This document shows positions 11,019-24,026 of a stretch of 64,000 nt of DNA, piece by piece (position 1 is the stretch's first letter; every line of letters begins with the position of its first letter). Below the pieces are notes generated by a model. It searched no databases. It was not told the DNA's origin and saw only the letters and a list, made by a program, of their open reading frames with translations. The stretch is from Castanea sativa. Lineage: Eukaryota; Streptophyta; Magnoliopsida; Fagales; Fagaceae. The DNA is taken from the NCBI RefSeq assembly GCF_040712315.1, contig NC_134019.1, positions 32,613,373 to 32,677,372 on the forward strand, read 5' to 3'. The position numbers and the translations under genes were made by a program.

Positions 11019-13295
11019 GATAAACTAAGATGTCAACCAATCGTCTGTAAAGAGATGGATTAGACAATGGTTCCCCCCCCCCCCAAAGGAGTCAGATGCG
11101 CATTAAGTTCAATTAGAGTATCAACAGTCTTGTTATCTGTGAATCCAGCTCGAGACAAAAGTTTAGAATTATACTTGGCTTGAGTAATATAAAGACCATT
11201 TGTTGAATAAGTGGTTTCAGGACCCAAAAAGTAGCTGAGATGTCCAAGATCTTTCATCTCAAATTGCTGACTAAGAAAACCCTTGAGTTCTTGAATGCCA
11301 CTGAGGTCATCACCATTTATGATCATATCATCCACATATAGGAGAAGCAAAATGGTGCCTTTGTCGGTGTGATGTAGAAATAAGGCAGAATCATAAGTAC
11401 TGACAGTGTAACTCAAGTGAAAGATGGTGGAGCTGAACTTGGCAAACCAAGCTCTTGGAGCTTATTTAAGGCCATAAAGAGCACATCGAAGGTGAAAAAC
11501 CTTATTTAATTCAACAGAGAGACTTGGAGGAGGTTGCATATAAACTTCTTCACTTAAATCCCTATTAAGGAAGACATTTTTTACATCCATCTGAAAAACG
11601 TCCCATTTACTGGCAGCAGTAACAGCTAAGAGGGCACGAACAGATGGGATATGAGCAACCAGAGCAAATGTCTCTTCATAATCAATCTCATACTCCTGTG
11701 TAAAACTTTTTGCAATAAGACGAGATTTATATCGCTCAATGGACCCATCAAATTGAGTCTTGATCTTGTAGACTCACTTACAACCAACCATAGATTTCCC
11801 AGGGGAGAATGTCACCAAATCCCAAGTATGGTTTTTAGATAATGCATCAAGTTTCTCTTTCATTGCAATCTGTCATAAAGGGTTAGTGGAGGCCTCACGA
11901 TAGGTGTGAGGCTCGTGCAGTGTAGCAAGGACAGTGTAACAATGATAGTCAAGTAAATGTGCAAGAATGGATCTTACCCGAGTTGAGTGACGAGGTGAAA
12001 TGTCTTGTGCAAGATCTTTAGGCGGAGCAGGAGCAAAGGACCCAAGTTTAGGGTTGGGTGGCTCATCTTCGACTTATTCATCTTCCACCTGTCCATTAGA
12101 GGGTGATTTAGGAGAGACATCAAAAATATCTGGTAGTTAGACAGAGAAGTCTATAGGAGGATCAAGAGTAACAGTAGAAGGAATATGTGGCTTATCTAGA
12201 AAAAGATTTAAGACAGAGGGGGTAGATAGGGAGGCACGAAAGTGAGAGAGCTCGACAAAGGAGCGATGTTCCCAAAAGACAACATTGCGGGAGATACGAA
12301 GACGATGGGAGACAAGATCATAACACCGATACCCTTTTTAAGTTTTGTCATAGCCAAGAAAACAACACAGTGTAAACAGAGACTCAAGTTTGTTATGCTT
12401 ATGCGGCTGAAGAAGAACGAAACAGGCAGAACCGAAGGAACGAAGGTGATAGTCTAAAGGTGACCCAAAGAGTCGCACATATGAAGTTTGATTTTGAATG
12501 ACAAGATTGAGAATACAATTAATAGCATGAAGAGTAGCTTCGCCCCAAAAAGGAGCATGAACTTTAGTAGAGAGAAGGAGAACACAAACAATGTCAAGAA
12601 TATGACAAAATTTTCGTTCGACTCTACTATTTTGTTGAGAGGTACCTAGACAAGTTAGTTGATGAATAGTATCGTAGGAATGCAAAATTGCTTGGAAAGC
12701 ATATTAAGTGTATTCAAGAGCGTTATCAGATTGAAAATTTTTGATTCGTTTGGAAAACTGAGTTTCAACCATTTTTGCGAAATTAGAAAAACTTGCAATA
12801 ATTCAGAACGATATTTCATATGAAAAATCCAACTATAGTAAGAATAATCATCAACAAATACAACAAAATATCGAGATCCATCAATACTAGAGACAAAGGA
12901 AGGCCCTTTAACATCAGAATGAATTAGGCCAAAGATATTAGTGGACATTGATTCACTAGTATTGAAAAACAAAGCTGATTATTTTCCTAACTGACATGAA
13001 ACACAATCAAAATTTTATGTGAACACTAAACCTAACAAACCTCTAGAAGCCAAGTGTTATACTTGAGAGGAAGATGCGTGACCAAGTCGGGCATGCCAAA
13101 ATGCAAGGGAAGGAATAGAATAAATTGCACCAGCAACAAAAATAGGAGCAACAGGCGGAAAATGAAGGTTGTCCATGGGAAGCATACGCCCAACTCTAGG
13201 ACTGGTCCCAAGCTCTTGTCTCATCCTCGGATCCTGCACAATACACTTAGAATAATCAAAGGTAATGCGATAACCCAACTTAACTAATTGTCCCC

Positions 13296-14568
13296 TGATA
13301 ACGCCTTAAAATGTATATTTGTTATATCTTTATGTGGGCGTTATCTCCTTATTGCTACGCTTCATTTGTATAATTAAGTCATGATTTGTATTAGTCCCTA
13401 TTATTTATCTTTACATAATTTCTTGAATAAGATGCCATTCATTGTGTGTAATTTTCTACTTTCAGGAAATCATGTGAGAAAAATGAGTTTATTGGAATTT
13501 GTGAGAGAATGGAGGCCAAACTAGAATTAAGTGGAGCTAAAGGACCAAGCTTAAATGTCTAAGGAGGTGCAGCTAGAGTGCTTGGATCGTTTACTCTGAT
13601 TGGAAGTTTCAAATAAGGAAAGAAACCAAAGAGGCAGAATTTGAAAAGGAAAAATCTGATTTGAGTACTGATCAGTATTTTGGGCGTATCTTACTCATCA
13701 AAAATCTAATTGACACAAGATTAGATGGGTTGGAACTGTGACTTAATTATCTACAACTTTTCAGTTTTGAGTTTTTCGAAATTCTCAATTTTTGAAGGCC
13801 GAAATTAACTCACAAGTTACCGCTGTAAACCTGGATGGAAATTAAAATAGTAAAGTTTTATTTTCTTTGGACACTTTTATGTTAGGGTTTTGAAGGGAGG
13901 CTGTGAGAACAAATTTTGGGCAGAGAAAACTTGTATCTTCCTTTCTCTAATGGCAGTCTAAACCCTTTACTAGGGCTAGGGGTTATGTTTCTTCTATACG
14001 GTATGAATATTCAATGTGATTCTTTCTAGGATTTTATCAACAACATATTTGATTGTTCAATTAGATTTCTTTTGATTTATTAGTTCTTCCATGCTTTCAA
14101 TAAGTTCAATCATGTTTTTCTTATTGTTTATACGAATTTCTAATAGTTTCAAATAGAAATCTGATTTTAAAGTGAATGGATTTTTCTGAAAAATTTTTCT
14201 AACCGCATTATTAATCGAGGTTATCATGCGTTCTTGAATTGTCTCAGTTCAACCAAATCATAAGTTTTTAATTGTATAAGAACAATCAATTATGAAATAG
14301 ATATTTTTTTAGATCATAAAGAATCTCATATCGATATAAGGAAACACCTCGATGCCCTAGTATTTACATTATTGATTTAAAGTTATTATTATTATTATTT
14401 TTTTATTTTTTTTTTTTGTTAACAATCACCAAGCAAAAGTATTTTTCTTCTTCACCCAAATTGTTATTTAATTATATTGTCTTTGAATTTACCCTGCTCC
14501 TTGTGGTTCGACCTCGTATTCCGAGAATTATATTACTACGATCTCCTGCACTTGGGAGTGAGCAAGCA
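13296..14568 (+). mobile_element. Solo LTR of a Ty3/gypsy-type element nested in copia pol
   Basis: The 1273-bp segment starts TGATAACGCC and ends GAGCAAGCA (TG...CA), flanked by the exact 5-bp duplication TCCCC at 13291-13295 and 14569-14573. Removing it and one duplication copy restores a continuous copia reading frame across the junction between the protease end and GAG-pre-integrase. The 3' part has the 'ccttgtggttcgacctcg...cctgcacttgg' block that I associate with plant gypsy LTR ends. No gypsy internal sequence is present, so two LTRs probably recombined to one. Confidence 0.88.
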
Positions 14569-15665
14569 TCCCCCCAGAAAATAAATTGTAAGAAAGGTTA
14601 GGAACATTAAAGACCCCAGGAACCGAAAGGTTGGAGGTCAAGATAGAACCTATATTATGACCAAACATTGTGGAGCCATTAGCTGTGTAAATATTAAGAG
14701 GGTGTGGTGCATGTTCAAGTTGAGAAAATAAGGATGAGTGAGGTGTCATGTGGTTGCAACAAGCAAAATACATAAGCCAAGAGAAAAGAGACATACCAAA
14801 TGAAACTGAGAGAGAAATGGAATAAAATGCATTACCAATCATTCGAATGGCCTTAGGGATGATGTTTTGAAGGTCAATTGTGGAAATGGTGATAGTGGAT
14901 CCAGAAGACTTGGACTTTGCGAAGACAGAAGTCATTGGTTGGATATTCTCAGTGTTAGCAACAGTAGCAAAAGAAGTGGAAACAGCTGATTTGTTGTGTT
15001 GATAGCAAGTCTCGATATTATGGCCAAAATGTTTGCGAAAATTGCAAAATCGTTTGTTGGATTGTCGGCGATGATTGTTGCAATAAAAAGAAGACTTGTC
15101 CTTATTTTTCATTTAGAAGTAAAATATGCAAAAATGGACTGAAAAAAATGAAATTTACACGAAAAACTGAGTAAAGAGCACTTGGACTGCAAAAAATCAA
15201 CTCTTGAAAAAGTCAACAGTCAAAGTTAATGGCCAAAGTCAAAGCCAACGGTCAACCTGTGGTCAACATTGATGACGTAAGCAAGATGACGCAAGCAGTT
15301 GACTAATGCTAACGTAAGCAGATGATGACGTCACTAGGGCTGACATCAGCAGATGGTGTTCTGGTGCGTGGAGGTGCATGAAGAAGAGAGGCAGCGTGTG
15401 ATCGTGCTGCCGAGACTTGTATGGCGGGTGGGAGCGCATGAGAGGTCTAATGAAGACGATTTTTCACAAACTATCATATCGGAGAGTGTACTTTCTAATG
15501 GTGCAATTGGTGGTATGATTGGAGAAGTAGAAGCGGTGGCGGCGGCAAGGCAGTGGTCTTTGATGTATTGTAGGCGCGGTGAAGGTAGTGGTGCTGCTAA
15601 CAACGGCTGTAGTGGATGACACCCAAGAAGACAAGACTGCTTAAGAGTGGCACACCAAAGGATTA

Positions 15666-15685
15666 GAGCAATGACTCTGATACCA
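15666..15685 (-). other. Primer binding site of the copia element (initiator tRNA-Met type)
   Basis: Directly inside the 5' LTR the minus strand reads TGGTATCAGAGT, the usual copia PBS complementary to the 3' end of plant initiator methionine tRNA (canonical TGGTATCAGAGC; one mismatch here). Confidence 0.88.
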
Positions 15686-15839
15686 TATTAGAAATATTGA
15701 ATGAATGTATTGTATTTCTCAAAGAATAAAATATACATGAGTGTCTTATATTTAAGGCAGAGTGTGTAGTACAAGTATATATGCTATACAAGCAAACAAG
15801 GTGGGCCTAAAGCCCATAGCTCTCTATTACACGTTAACA
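15686..15839 (-). repeat. 5' LTR of the copia element
   Basis: 154 bp; begins TGTTAACGTG at 15839 on the minus strand. The target duplication TTCAC follows at 15840-15844. Confidence 0.9.
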
Positions 15840-15844
15840 TTCAC

Positions 15845-17185
15845 ATACCTTGAAATTGGGGTATCTTGGTGTTTATATAGGGGTATGTGGATGACCACCT
15901 TAGTTGAATTGTAGGGACTTGGGGTTATCTCTCAATTGACTTCCAGGAGATGAGAGTTACCCCTCAGCTGACTTTTGGGGGATGGGAGTTATCCCTAAGC
16001 TGAGTTGTAGGAGATGGAAGTTATCCCGTTGCTAGCAATTGTGTGAATGTAGGGGTAATAGCTACTATGTGAGTGTAGTAGTGAAGTAGGCTTCATATGC
16101 CCATCTTCACCCGTCCACCTACAAGGGTGACGGATTGGTGTCAAGGTCAGGCTTGCAAGTGCTTACTCATTCGTTCTTGGATGTGATAGTTGACTTATTG
16201 GGGTAAACATAATAGGTTGCATTTGTTGCACTGAGTCTTCCATTTATGACAAGTCAGCGTTTTCAGAAGGCGTAGCTTATTTCGAAAGGCGTAGCTTATT
16301 TTGTAAGTTTGACCGTGGAGTTAGCTAAATGTTCCCCATCACTAGTCAGACTATGCAGTTTTGGGTTGAGGTCAGTTGGTACATTCATAAAAAATAAAAA
16401 ATAAAAATTGGGATGACCTAAATGGGGTATCAATACTAAGTTACAGTGCTAGTCAGATTTGCCAGTGCATTGTAATTAGAAGTTACTTTGGCTCAATATT
16501 AGCCTTGTTTTTGAGTTGGCTAGCAAAATTTTAGTTGACTAGTCCATTGTTACTGAACTAAGATAATCAACTATGAGTTTTGATGGTGCTCAAGATTAGC
16601 TGTCACATGTTCCACTACAATTTTCAAAGACATACAAGAAGAACACATGAAAATTGGGAGTTAGAACTCGTGTGGTATCAACCAAAATTACTTCGATGTC
16701 TAAGTCAGAACTTACAAAATTGATTTTTCAAGATATCGTGTTTAGGGATGTTTTTACATACATTGTCATGTACAATGTTGAATGTATATGTATATTATAT
16801 AGTTGTCCTTCACCTATCTTGTGATTTCTAACATATTCCATGACTATGGTAGTGGAGTAAATTTGAGTAGAGATAAGGACCGAACTCTCGAAATCTTGCA
16901 TCAATTCTTGACGATTTGGGCTTTTCAAACTGGGTTGAGTCATCAAAGTGACTTCTTTCATCAAAATAGTATATAGCTTGTGGATTCTTTCTTAAAACGG
17001 GTCGTACGAACGAGTTGGGATGCATAGACGAATTTAGTTAATAGACAAACTGCTACCCATCAAGTTTTGTTCCATCTACCCTGAATCAATGGAAATTAGA
17101 TTCCTTTCATATGCTAAAAGGAATTTATAAATTAAAGTGGCATATGTCGAGTGTCGACATGATCTTGTTCTTCTTTGGTTTATTG
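15845..17185. other. Non-coding, nothing recognised
   Basis: Contains short degenerate direct repeats ('gggagttatccctaagctga'-type lines near 15900-16030) that look like old repeat DNA. Two overlapping minus-strand ORFs near 16.8-17.0 kb match no family I know. Confidence 0.45.
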
Positions 17186-17622
17186 ATCATTGAATGGCTT
17201 GAACTTGTTGAAAAACATCCCTTGAGCTTTTATGGATTTTCCTTCTCAACTTTAGTTCCATGTAATTGCACTGATGATATGATTTGACGTAAAGGAAAAG
17301 CACTATTTAGGATAACAAAGTCATAATAGTTTTTTCCTTAAAAATAAGTCCTAATAGCTTTTTTTCTTTAAAAGTAGACGAGATATATTAAAATAAAAAC
17401 AACTATATAATTATCTATCGCAAATGGGCCATTGAAATATCATTGAGATAATAGTGGATGTTAATAAACTAATAATAGTTCTTTTGATATATTGTCCAAA
17501 TAATGCCCAAAATGACATTTGCCGCTTTCTTCTTCTTGCTCCCTTTTTTCTTTGGTACTTCTATATATAGCAATACAATTATAACTCTCATAAAAAAAAA
17601 AATACAATTATAACAGTGCTAA

Positions 17623-18442
17623 TAGCATCTCCATCCAAAAATTCTATCATATTCTATTTTACTATCTCAAAAAACTATTTTATCAATTATACAATACCAT
17701 TTTACAATACACTGAATATCCCAATTTTTATTTTACCATACTACACATTAAAATAATATATCTATACAATAAAATAATATATCTACATAATAAAATAATA
17801 TTCTGAAGAGAGAGAGAGAAAATGAGACAGTGGAGAAAGGATATGAGATCGTGCAAAAGTGCTACATCACTACAATACTGCTACAGATCGTGCAAATGAG
17901 ACAATGGAGAGAGTAAAATAATAATTTTTGAATTTGCAATACTACTACGGTACCATCACAAATTTGCGATGGTACTGTAGCAGTATTGCAAATTTTTTTA
18001 GCTTTACCATGCCAGTTGTGACCATTTTGTCAATTATACAATACCATTTTACAATACACTGAATATCCCAACTTTTATTTTACCATACTACACATTAAAA
18101 TAATATATCTATACAATAAAATAATATATCTACATAATAAAATAATATTATGAAGAGAGAGAGAAAATGAGACAGTGGAGAAAGGATATGAGATCGTGCA
18201 AAAGTGCTACATCACTGCAATATTGCTACAGATCGTGCAAATGAGACAGTGGAGAGAGTAAAATAATAATTTTTGAATTTGCAATACTGCTATAGTACCA
18301 TCACAAATTTACGATGGTACTGTAGCAGTATTGCAAATTTTTTTAGCTTTACCATGCCAGTGTGACCAGTTGTTGACTTTTTTGTGTTGAAATGGTAAAT
18401 CTTGACAAGATATGATATATACCATGCTAGCTGCGAATGCTC
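17623..18442. mobile_element. MITE with internal duplication, TSD TAA
   Basis: Flanked by TAA at 17620-17622 and 18443-18445; copy B has the empty site with one TAA. Ends are TAGCATCTCC and, inverted, GAGCATTCGC. About 345 bp is repeated in tandem inside (starting near 17680 and 18024). Each copy ends in a strong hairpin whose arms read 'gcaatactactacggtacca' and its inverted partner (17933-17987; second copy about 18279-18333). No coding capacity. Confidence 0.8.
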
Positions 18443-18589
18443 TAACAAAGCTAGAAATCTTGTAATAAAACTACGCTAAATAATGTCCTCATATAAGGAA
18501 TAAAAGAAAATGCATTGGCAACTACCATTTGCTCACATGCCATTTGTTTTGTTGATGAGTGTGTGCTGACTGAGCGATAAAAACATTAA

Positions 18590-18916
18590 GGGTCTTTTCG
18601 GTTGGAGGAGTGTAAAAGTGGGAGGATGAAAAATTGCAGGAGGATGGAAAAGTAGGAAGATGGAAAATATTTTAGTTTTCCCTCTTGTGTGTTCGATTGG
18701 AGGGGTGGAAAAGTGAGAGGGTGGAAAACTCTTTTGTTCGGTTGGAGAAAAAAATGGAAGGATGAAAAATGTAATTTATATAAATTGACTATTATACCTT
18801 TGTTATATAATATGTAAGAAATAGATTTATTTGTACTCATTACATAATATAAAATTTATCACATCATATATATAAATTTTTATTATTATAATGTAAAAAT
18901 TAGATTAAGTCACGTT

Positions 18917-18947
<31 letters not shown>

Positions 18948-19260
18948 ACATTCGTTGAAAAAAAAAAAAAAAAAAAAAAAAAAGAACGTTCAAGTCCTGA
19001 ACGTTGACCACAAAAAAAAAAGTTCAAGCCCTGAATGTTGAAAAAAAAAAAACGTTGGGGAGAGGACCAGTTTTCTCCCCAACGTTTTCCTCCCAATTTG
19101 GGAGGAAAATATATGTGGGCCCAGGAGGAAAATTTTCCTTCCAGGTTTTCTATCCTTCCTATTTTTTCTCTCCAAACGAATAGTGAAAAATGCTATTTTC
19201 TACCCTATTTTTCTCCCTTTGTTTTCCATCCCCCTATTTTCACTCCAAACGGACGGGGCC
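18590..19260. mobile_element. Harbinger/Tourist-type MITE, TSD TAA
   Basis: TIRs begin GGGTCTTTTCGGTTGGAG and, inverted, GGCCCCGTCCGTTTGGAG. TAA flanks both ends (18587-18589, 19261-19263). Copy B has the empty site (near 25599). The interior holds a (GA)n tract and a long A-run near 18920-18983 and no ORF of substance. Confidence 0.85.
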
Positions 19261-19263
19261 TAA

Positions 19264-19302
<39 letters not shown>

Positions 19303-21866
19303 AATTATTAATGTGGGTTGGGCCTTTTTTTTAATTGGAAAAGGATATTTTATTGCTTAAGTTAATGCATCATGAAGTAAACGGGGTTGTACAAATCAGC
19401 CAAAAAAACCCAACAAAAAAAAAAAATCGTACAAAACTTAAGCGAGTGTATAGCTAATACCTTTTTTTAGTGCGAGAGGAAATTTAAACCCTAGCTAGTT
19501 CTCCTTTGTGAAAGAGCTAGGCAATGTCACTAATTAAGTTATATAAAAAAAAATTTGACATACAATATGTCTTAATCGGTTATACTTTCAGTTCTGTATA
19601 TTACAAAACATCAGTGAAAAGTATATGTATCATTAAAAGGTATATATATTATATAGACACAATAATAACATAAATTTGCAATAAGGTCAACTACATATAT
19701 CTCTTTCTTGCAATATATTCTGTCTAAAGTCATTACTTTGTTATTTTTTTTAGAAGATGCTCTACTTTGTTGATTGATATATCATTTTTACTACTTTGAT
19801 TGATTTTTTTTAATAGTGGTTTTATAATATATCTTATTTTGTCTTATCATACATAATTTTTTTTTTTTTGAGAAACTATCACACATATATTATAAAACCA
19901 CTATAAGATATATCTTTTTTTTTTTTTTGAAAATATAGTCCACACTCCAAAATTTATACTACAGTCCTATAGTATATATTCTAATAAAATGAACACGTTT
20001 CAATGCGCAATTAATTAATAATACTCCTTTCCATAGTCCATACAACTAATTAACTCCTTATCTCGTTGATTCTTTAAAAAAAAAACATTATCTTTTTAAT
20101 TTTCGCAAGGGTTTCAACATATAAATATATTTAGCAATGTCAAACAAGTTTCATTAACTAAGTTTCTATAAAATGAACTCATTATCTTTCGACGTCTATA
20201 ACTTGATAGAACTTTTTTTTTTAGATTTAAAAAAAAAAAAAAAAAAAAAAACTCCTTGTGAATGAAAACATGTGCTTAAACTTCATATTGTTCCTCTTTT
20301 CTTGGTTAAGAAAATGATTATCAAGGGTTTAGAGTTTAGGATCGGAGAATAATGCTTATGAATTAATGATTAAAAAACTCCATCCAATAATCAATTAATC
20401 ATATTAATAGTAGCAATATTCTTGGATGCTATTTCGTCATTTCGTCTTGTTGTAGCCATTGAGGCTGGCTGTCGGGCCCATGCTTCCATTATTGGAGTTG
20501 TCATATTCCCATAACTAAGGCTAAGTGTTGCTTGCAGATCGATTAATTATCAAGAGGTCATGGTCATCCCATGTCTTCATGCGTGTCTCTTACTACCTAC
20601 GCTACGCACTGCTTATGGCGTACGTATTGCATTTGTCTCTCATCTCATGTGGGTGTCCCACACTTTTTTTCTCATGTGGGTGTCCAACACTTTTTGATTA
20701 TTCGGTTAGTCTTTCAAATCTGTATAGTCTTCTTATCTCACAGACACGCATCAAATTATTACAAGGATATATAGATATAGTAGTCAACTGATTAATTAGG
20801 AGACTTCCACCAAAAAACTTACAGATGACAAGGTTTAGAAATAGTTAGTTGGCATTTGGGTAGTTAGTTGGCCTTTGGGTTAAGTTATCAAAGTTGTACA
20901 ACTAAAGAATCAGATCAGAAAGGAAGAAAAGAAACAAAACAAAAGAAGAAAGAAGCAAAGAGATGAAGTCTGAGCTAAACGACAGTGCTATAGTTAGTTG
21001 TTGAGTACTGTAGACTAAACTACATGTAGCTTAGTAGTGTTTTTAAGTAGAATGCTTTCACACGTGCAATAACTAACCTACACACGTGCAATAACTGATC
21101 CAGTATAAGTTGGGATATTTGTTTATGCTCTGTATTGTATATAGACTCAATTACTTGTACAGATTCATTTAGTTAGTTGAATACAAGTTTTTCTTCAATT
21201 CCAATTCTCTTTCTCTAGCTCTCTATTTCTTCCTCTAGATTCTTTGTGCTTTCTTTATATATGTATGTACTATGTAGGCTTAAAATTCTGTACCTATTCC
21301 ACTAGAGAAAAAGAAAAAAGAATGTAAAAAGAGAAAAAGAGAAGAGCAAGATTTTCTGAGAAATGCCACTAAAACAACAAAGTTTCTCTCTAAATTAATT
21401 TGGAGATAAGCCTTTCAAAATTTTCATATATTTATTTTTTGTGTGTAAATTTTGACAATCTAATTGTTAAATTTCACTTTTTTTTTTTTTTATATTTTTA
21501 ACATGCATATCAAATTTTGTTCAAATCAGATGTTATTTTCTATTAAATCAATAGACGTACTTTTTATATACAATTTTAGATCACAAAAACTTGAAATTTT
21601 GGCATTTGTTTGATGACATAGCAATTGATCTTTGATCTTCTTGAAAATTTTCAAGTATGAAGGATATAATAAGAACATACAATCTAACAGTTAGATTTTC
21701 AAGATTCACACTCACTATATAAAGTTATATGAGAAGTTTGAAGAGTTTATCTCTAAACTAGTTTGTAGAGAAACTTTGTTTCACTTAAAGATACCCAATA
21801 GCCAAATAAAAGTTCCTGCACACTATTCACTTCCTTTTCTCAACTTAATTAAAAAAATAAAGAAGG

Positions 21867-22622
21867 TGTAAGGTCACAATTTGGTGCCCTGGCCCAACAA
21901 AAAGGGATACGTAGGCCCAAAAAACCCGATACAATGAATTTGTAGAGTGTGAGCTAGAAATTTTGGTTCTAATGAGTTTGAACGGTCATGACAATGACCC
22001 AAGATCACAAAACTATATAGATGAACAAGTTTATAAAATGAAATTTATTCTCGGACTCAAGCCGAGAACCCAATGTTTATATTCTTCTTTCTCCAAAGAT
22101 TCTTTTCAAGTCTTCTCCCCTCTTTCTACAGGACCTCTCCTCTTCTTATAGTCCATTTCCCCATCTCCTTAGATTCAGATTGCTCCCCTTGATACTTGTC
22201 TCATCCGCTTCTTTTGGAAGTCCCTAGATAATAGTTATAAGGCTGAATATTACTGTTCAGGTATCACTTCCTCATAAATGCAGCCAGAGACTTTGGCACA
22301 GAGCATTCAATGCGGTGGTAGCAGCTTTCTCTAAGATATTTTCTTTACCCCCCCTTGCTCTTTGTGCCCTTTTTTCACATATCTTCATCCCCCAGACCTT
22401 CTAAAATATCATTCTAATTAACATGACGCATCACTTGATCCTTGTTGTACTCAGTCGAGGAGGTAGTCTTCCTCAGATTATTTGCATTTACCTCATCCAC
22501 CACACTTGCTTCTAGGGCTATAAGTTTGATATCATTATTACCATTAATTCGTCTTCGGACAATCAGACGTCCTTGGCTAAGCCTATGGCCCAAAAACGTA
22601 TCTTGGGTCTTTTGCCCCCACA
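21867..22622 (+). mobile_element. Solo LTR-like insertion in copy A
   Basis: The 756-bp segment starts TGTAAGGTCAC and ends GCCCCCACA and is absent from copy B (junction near 28689). TG...CA ends and lack of coding sequence suggest a solo LTR. A clean 5-bp duplication is not visible, possibly because of later small deletions. Resemblance to a known LTR family is from memory only. Confidence 0.6.
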
Positions 22623-22702
22623 AAAGATAAATATTTTCTCTTAACAACTACTATCTTTTTACTATTTTCTTCCACCAAAAAAAAAGAAAAAAACATCTTT
22701 TA

Positions 22703-23270
22703 GGCCCCGTTTGGGAGTTTATAAGGGAATGAAATGGAATGATCATAAGGGAATAGAAATGAATGGAATGGAATGTATATAAGTAAGGGAAAGGAATGAA
22801 AATGAATGTAATGGAATTGAATTAAGTAACCTTAATTGGATGTTTTAAAATAAAGGAATGGAAATGAATGAAAATGAATGGAATGTAAGTAATCTTGTTT
22901 GGGAGCAACATGTAGGGAATGAAATAGAATAATTTTATGATAATATTACTATTAGACCCCTATTTTAAAATAAAATGGTTGATTATATAAGGGTATTTTT
23001 GGAGTTTTAGTAAAAATATCATTAAATCTAATTTCATTCCCTCACATTCTTCCCAATTTCGGGAGAATGAAAATTTAAGGTTTTAAGGGAATAGAGATGA
23101 ATGAGTATTCCCTCCTACCCATTTTATTCTCTTCTACTTAAACTCCCAAATAAGGGAATGGACTTTCCATTCCCTCCATTAAAACTCCCAAAACAAGAGA
23201 AGGGAAGAATATTCTAAAATTATTTTTTTTTCATTTTTTTCCATTACATTCTCTCCTCCCAAACGAGGCC
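22703..23270. mobile_element. Harbinger/Tourist-type MITE, TSD TTA
   Basis: TIRs GGCCCCGTTTGGGAG and, inverted, GGCCTCGTTTGGGAG, flanked by TTA at 22700-22702 and 23271-23273; absent from copy B (site near 28781). The interior is built of short 'ggaatgaaatg'-like degenerate repeats in both orientations. Confidence 0.88.
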
Positions 23271-23655
23271 TTAAGCTCATTTGAATGTAGGGGGAAGGGA
23301 AGAGGAGTACTATATAGGGTAATAGAGTAACGTTGACCGGAAATGAAAAAAAAGAATCTCCTTATTATGACTTTCTTTACATAAACTTTCTTTACTTAAA
23401 GAAAGAAAAGTATATAAATGGAATTACACTTTTTTATTTATTCATAAACATGTATGAGGATCCCATATCCAAAATTAAAATTTTGGATTCAATGATAGAG
23501 CATAAGTTAACCAAATTTGGAAACTCGATCTCACTTTAGATTTATTTTTTGGTATGTAGTCTAATTTGATTGAATTGAGAACTACTATATTTTTTTCCTT
23601 TTTAATATTATTGTTTTTACTTTTCACTGTGATACACAATTTTTTTTTTTTTTGT

Positions 23656-24026
23656 GTGGCTAAAATTAAAAACTGGTCCTCTAAATTTCTTCAGATTTTA
23701 TTTTAGTCCTCTAATTTTGCTTTCGTTCATTTTAGTTCTCTAAATTTCAGATTTATTCAATTAAGGCCTTTCCGTTAACTTTTGTTAAAATTTTTAGAAA
23801 ATAAAATTTGAAAAATATTTTTCAATCATTAATTAAAATTTTTTAATTTAAAAAATTTGAAGAAAAATTTATATAATTGAAAAATTAACCACAACATATA
23901 GCAAAAGTTGATGAAAAAGTCTTAATTAAATAAACTTGAAAGTTAAAGGACTAAAATAAATAAAAGCAAAGTTAGATGACTGAAATAAAATCTAAAGAAA
24001 TTTAATAGGTCAATTTTGCATTTTAC
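23656..24026. mobile_element. Fold-back (MULE-like) non-autonomous element in copy A
   Basis: Two inverted arms of at least 130 bp ('ctaaatttcttcagatttta' on the left, its diverged inverse near 23990-24005). A 'ttaattaaa' region lies at the centre. Copy B lacks the segment. Long imperfect TIRs and no ORF fit a non-autonomous MULE; I could not define its target duplication because both ends run into T-tracts. Confidence 0.6.

Larger units (their letters stand above)
9890..15112 (-). pseudogene. Copia gag-pol polyprotein, gag-truncated and multiply broken
   Basis: From the right: a zinc-knuckle remnant (CNFRKHFGHNIETC, second Cys replaced by Arg) at about 15040; a protease region ending VPNLSYNLFSG whose active-site Asp seems lost; GAG-pre-integrase with FWHARLGH (about 13080); integrase core (VKGPSF...FVDDYSYYSW at about 12860, GTSQQNSRVERKFCHILD at about 12630); reverse transcriptase (QMDVKNVFLNRDL at about 11560, LLYVDDM at about 11340); RNase H (SNADWAEDLTDRKS, HFIRYQLV) to the TAA at 9890. 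Almost all of gag upstream of the zinc knuckle is absent: only about 570 bp separate PBS and knuckle. Numerous stops and frameshifts and the nested solo LTR make it non-functional. Confidence 0.85.
9725..15839 (-). mobile_element. Ty1/copia LTR retrotransposon, decayed, TSD TTCAC
   Basis: Short LTRs lie at 9725-9877 and 15686-15839, flanked by the exact duplication TTCAC (9720-9724 and 15840-15844). In minus-strand orientation the LTRs start TGTTAA and end AATA or AGAAATATTA-like (TG...TA rather than TG...CA). A primer binding site abuts the 5' LTR, and a purine run ('gagggggc') precedes the 3' LTR. Coding order on the minus strand is gag C-terminus, protease, integrase, reverse transcriptase, RNase H, which defines Ty1/copia. 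The LTRs differ at roughly 25 of about 154 positions by eye, so the insertion is old. A gypsy solo LTR is nested inside and the RNase H end is tandemly duplicated. Confidence 0.92.

Noticed and set aside
16728..17025. Two overlapping minus-strand ORFs of 65-78 codons
   Set aside because: Frames overlap, no recognisable domain, not preserved elsewhere in the window.
18905..19334. ORFs through GA and poly-A/T tracts
   Set aside because: Caused by microsatellites inside a MITE (phenylalanine, lysine and Arg-Glu runs).
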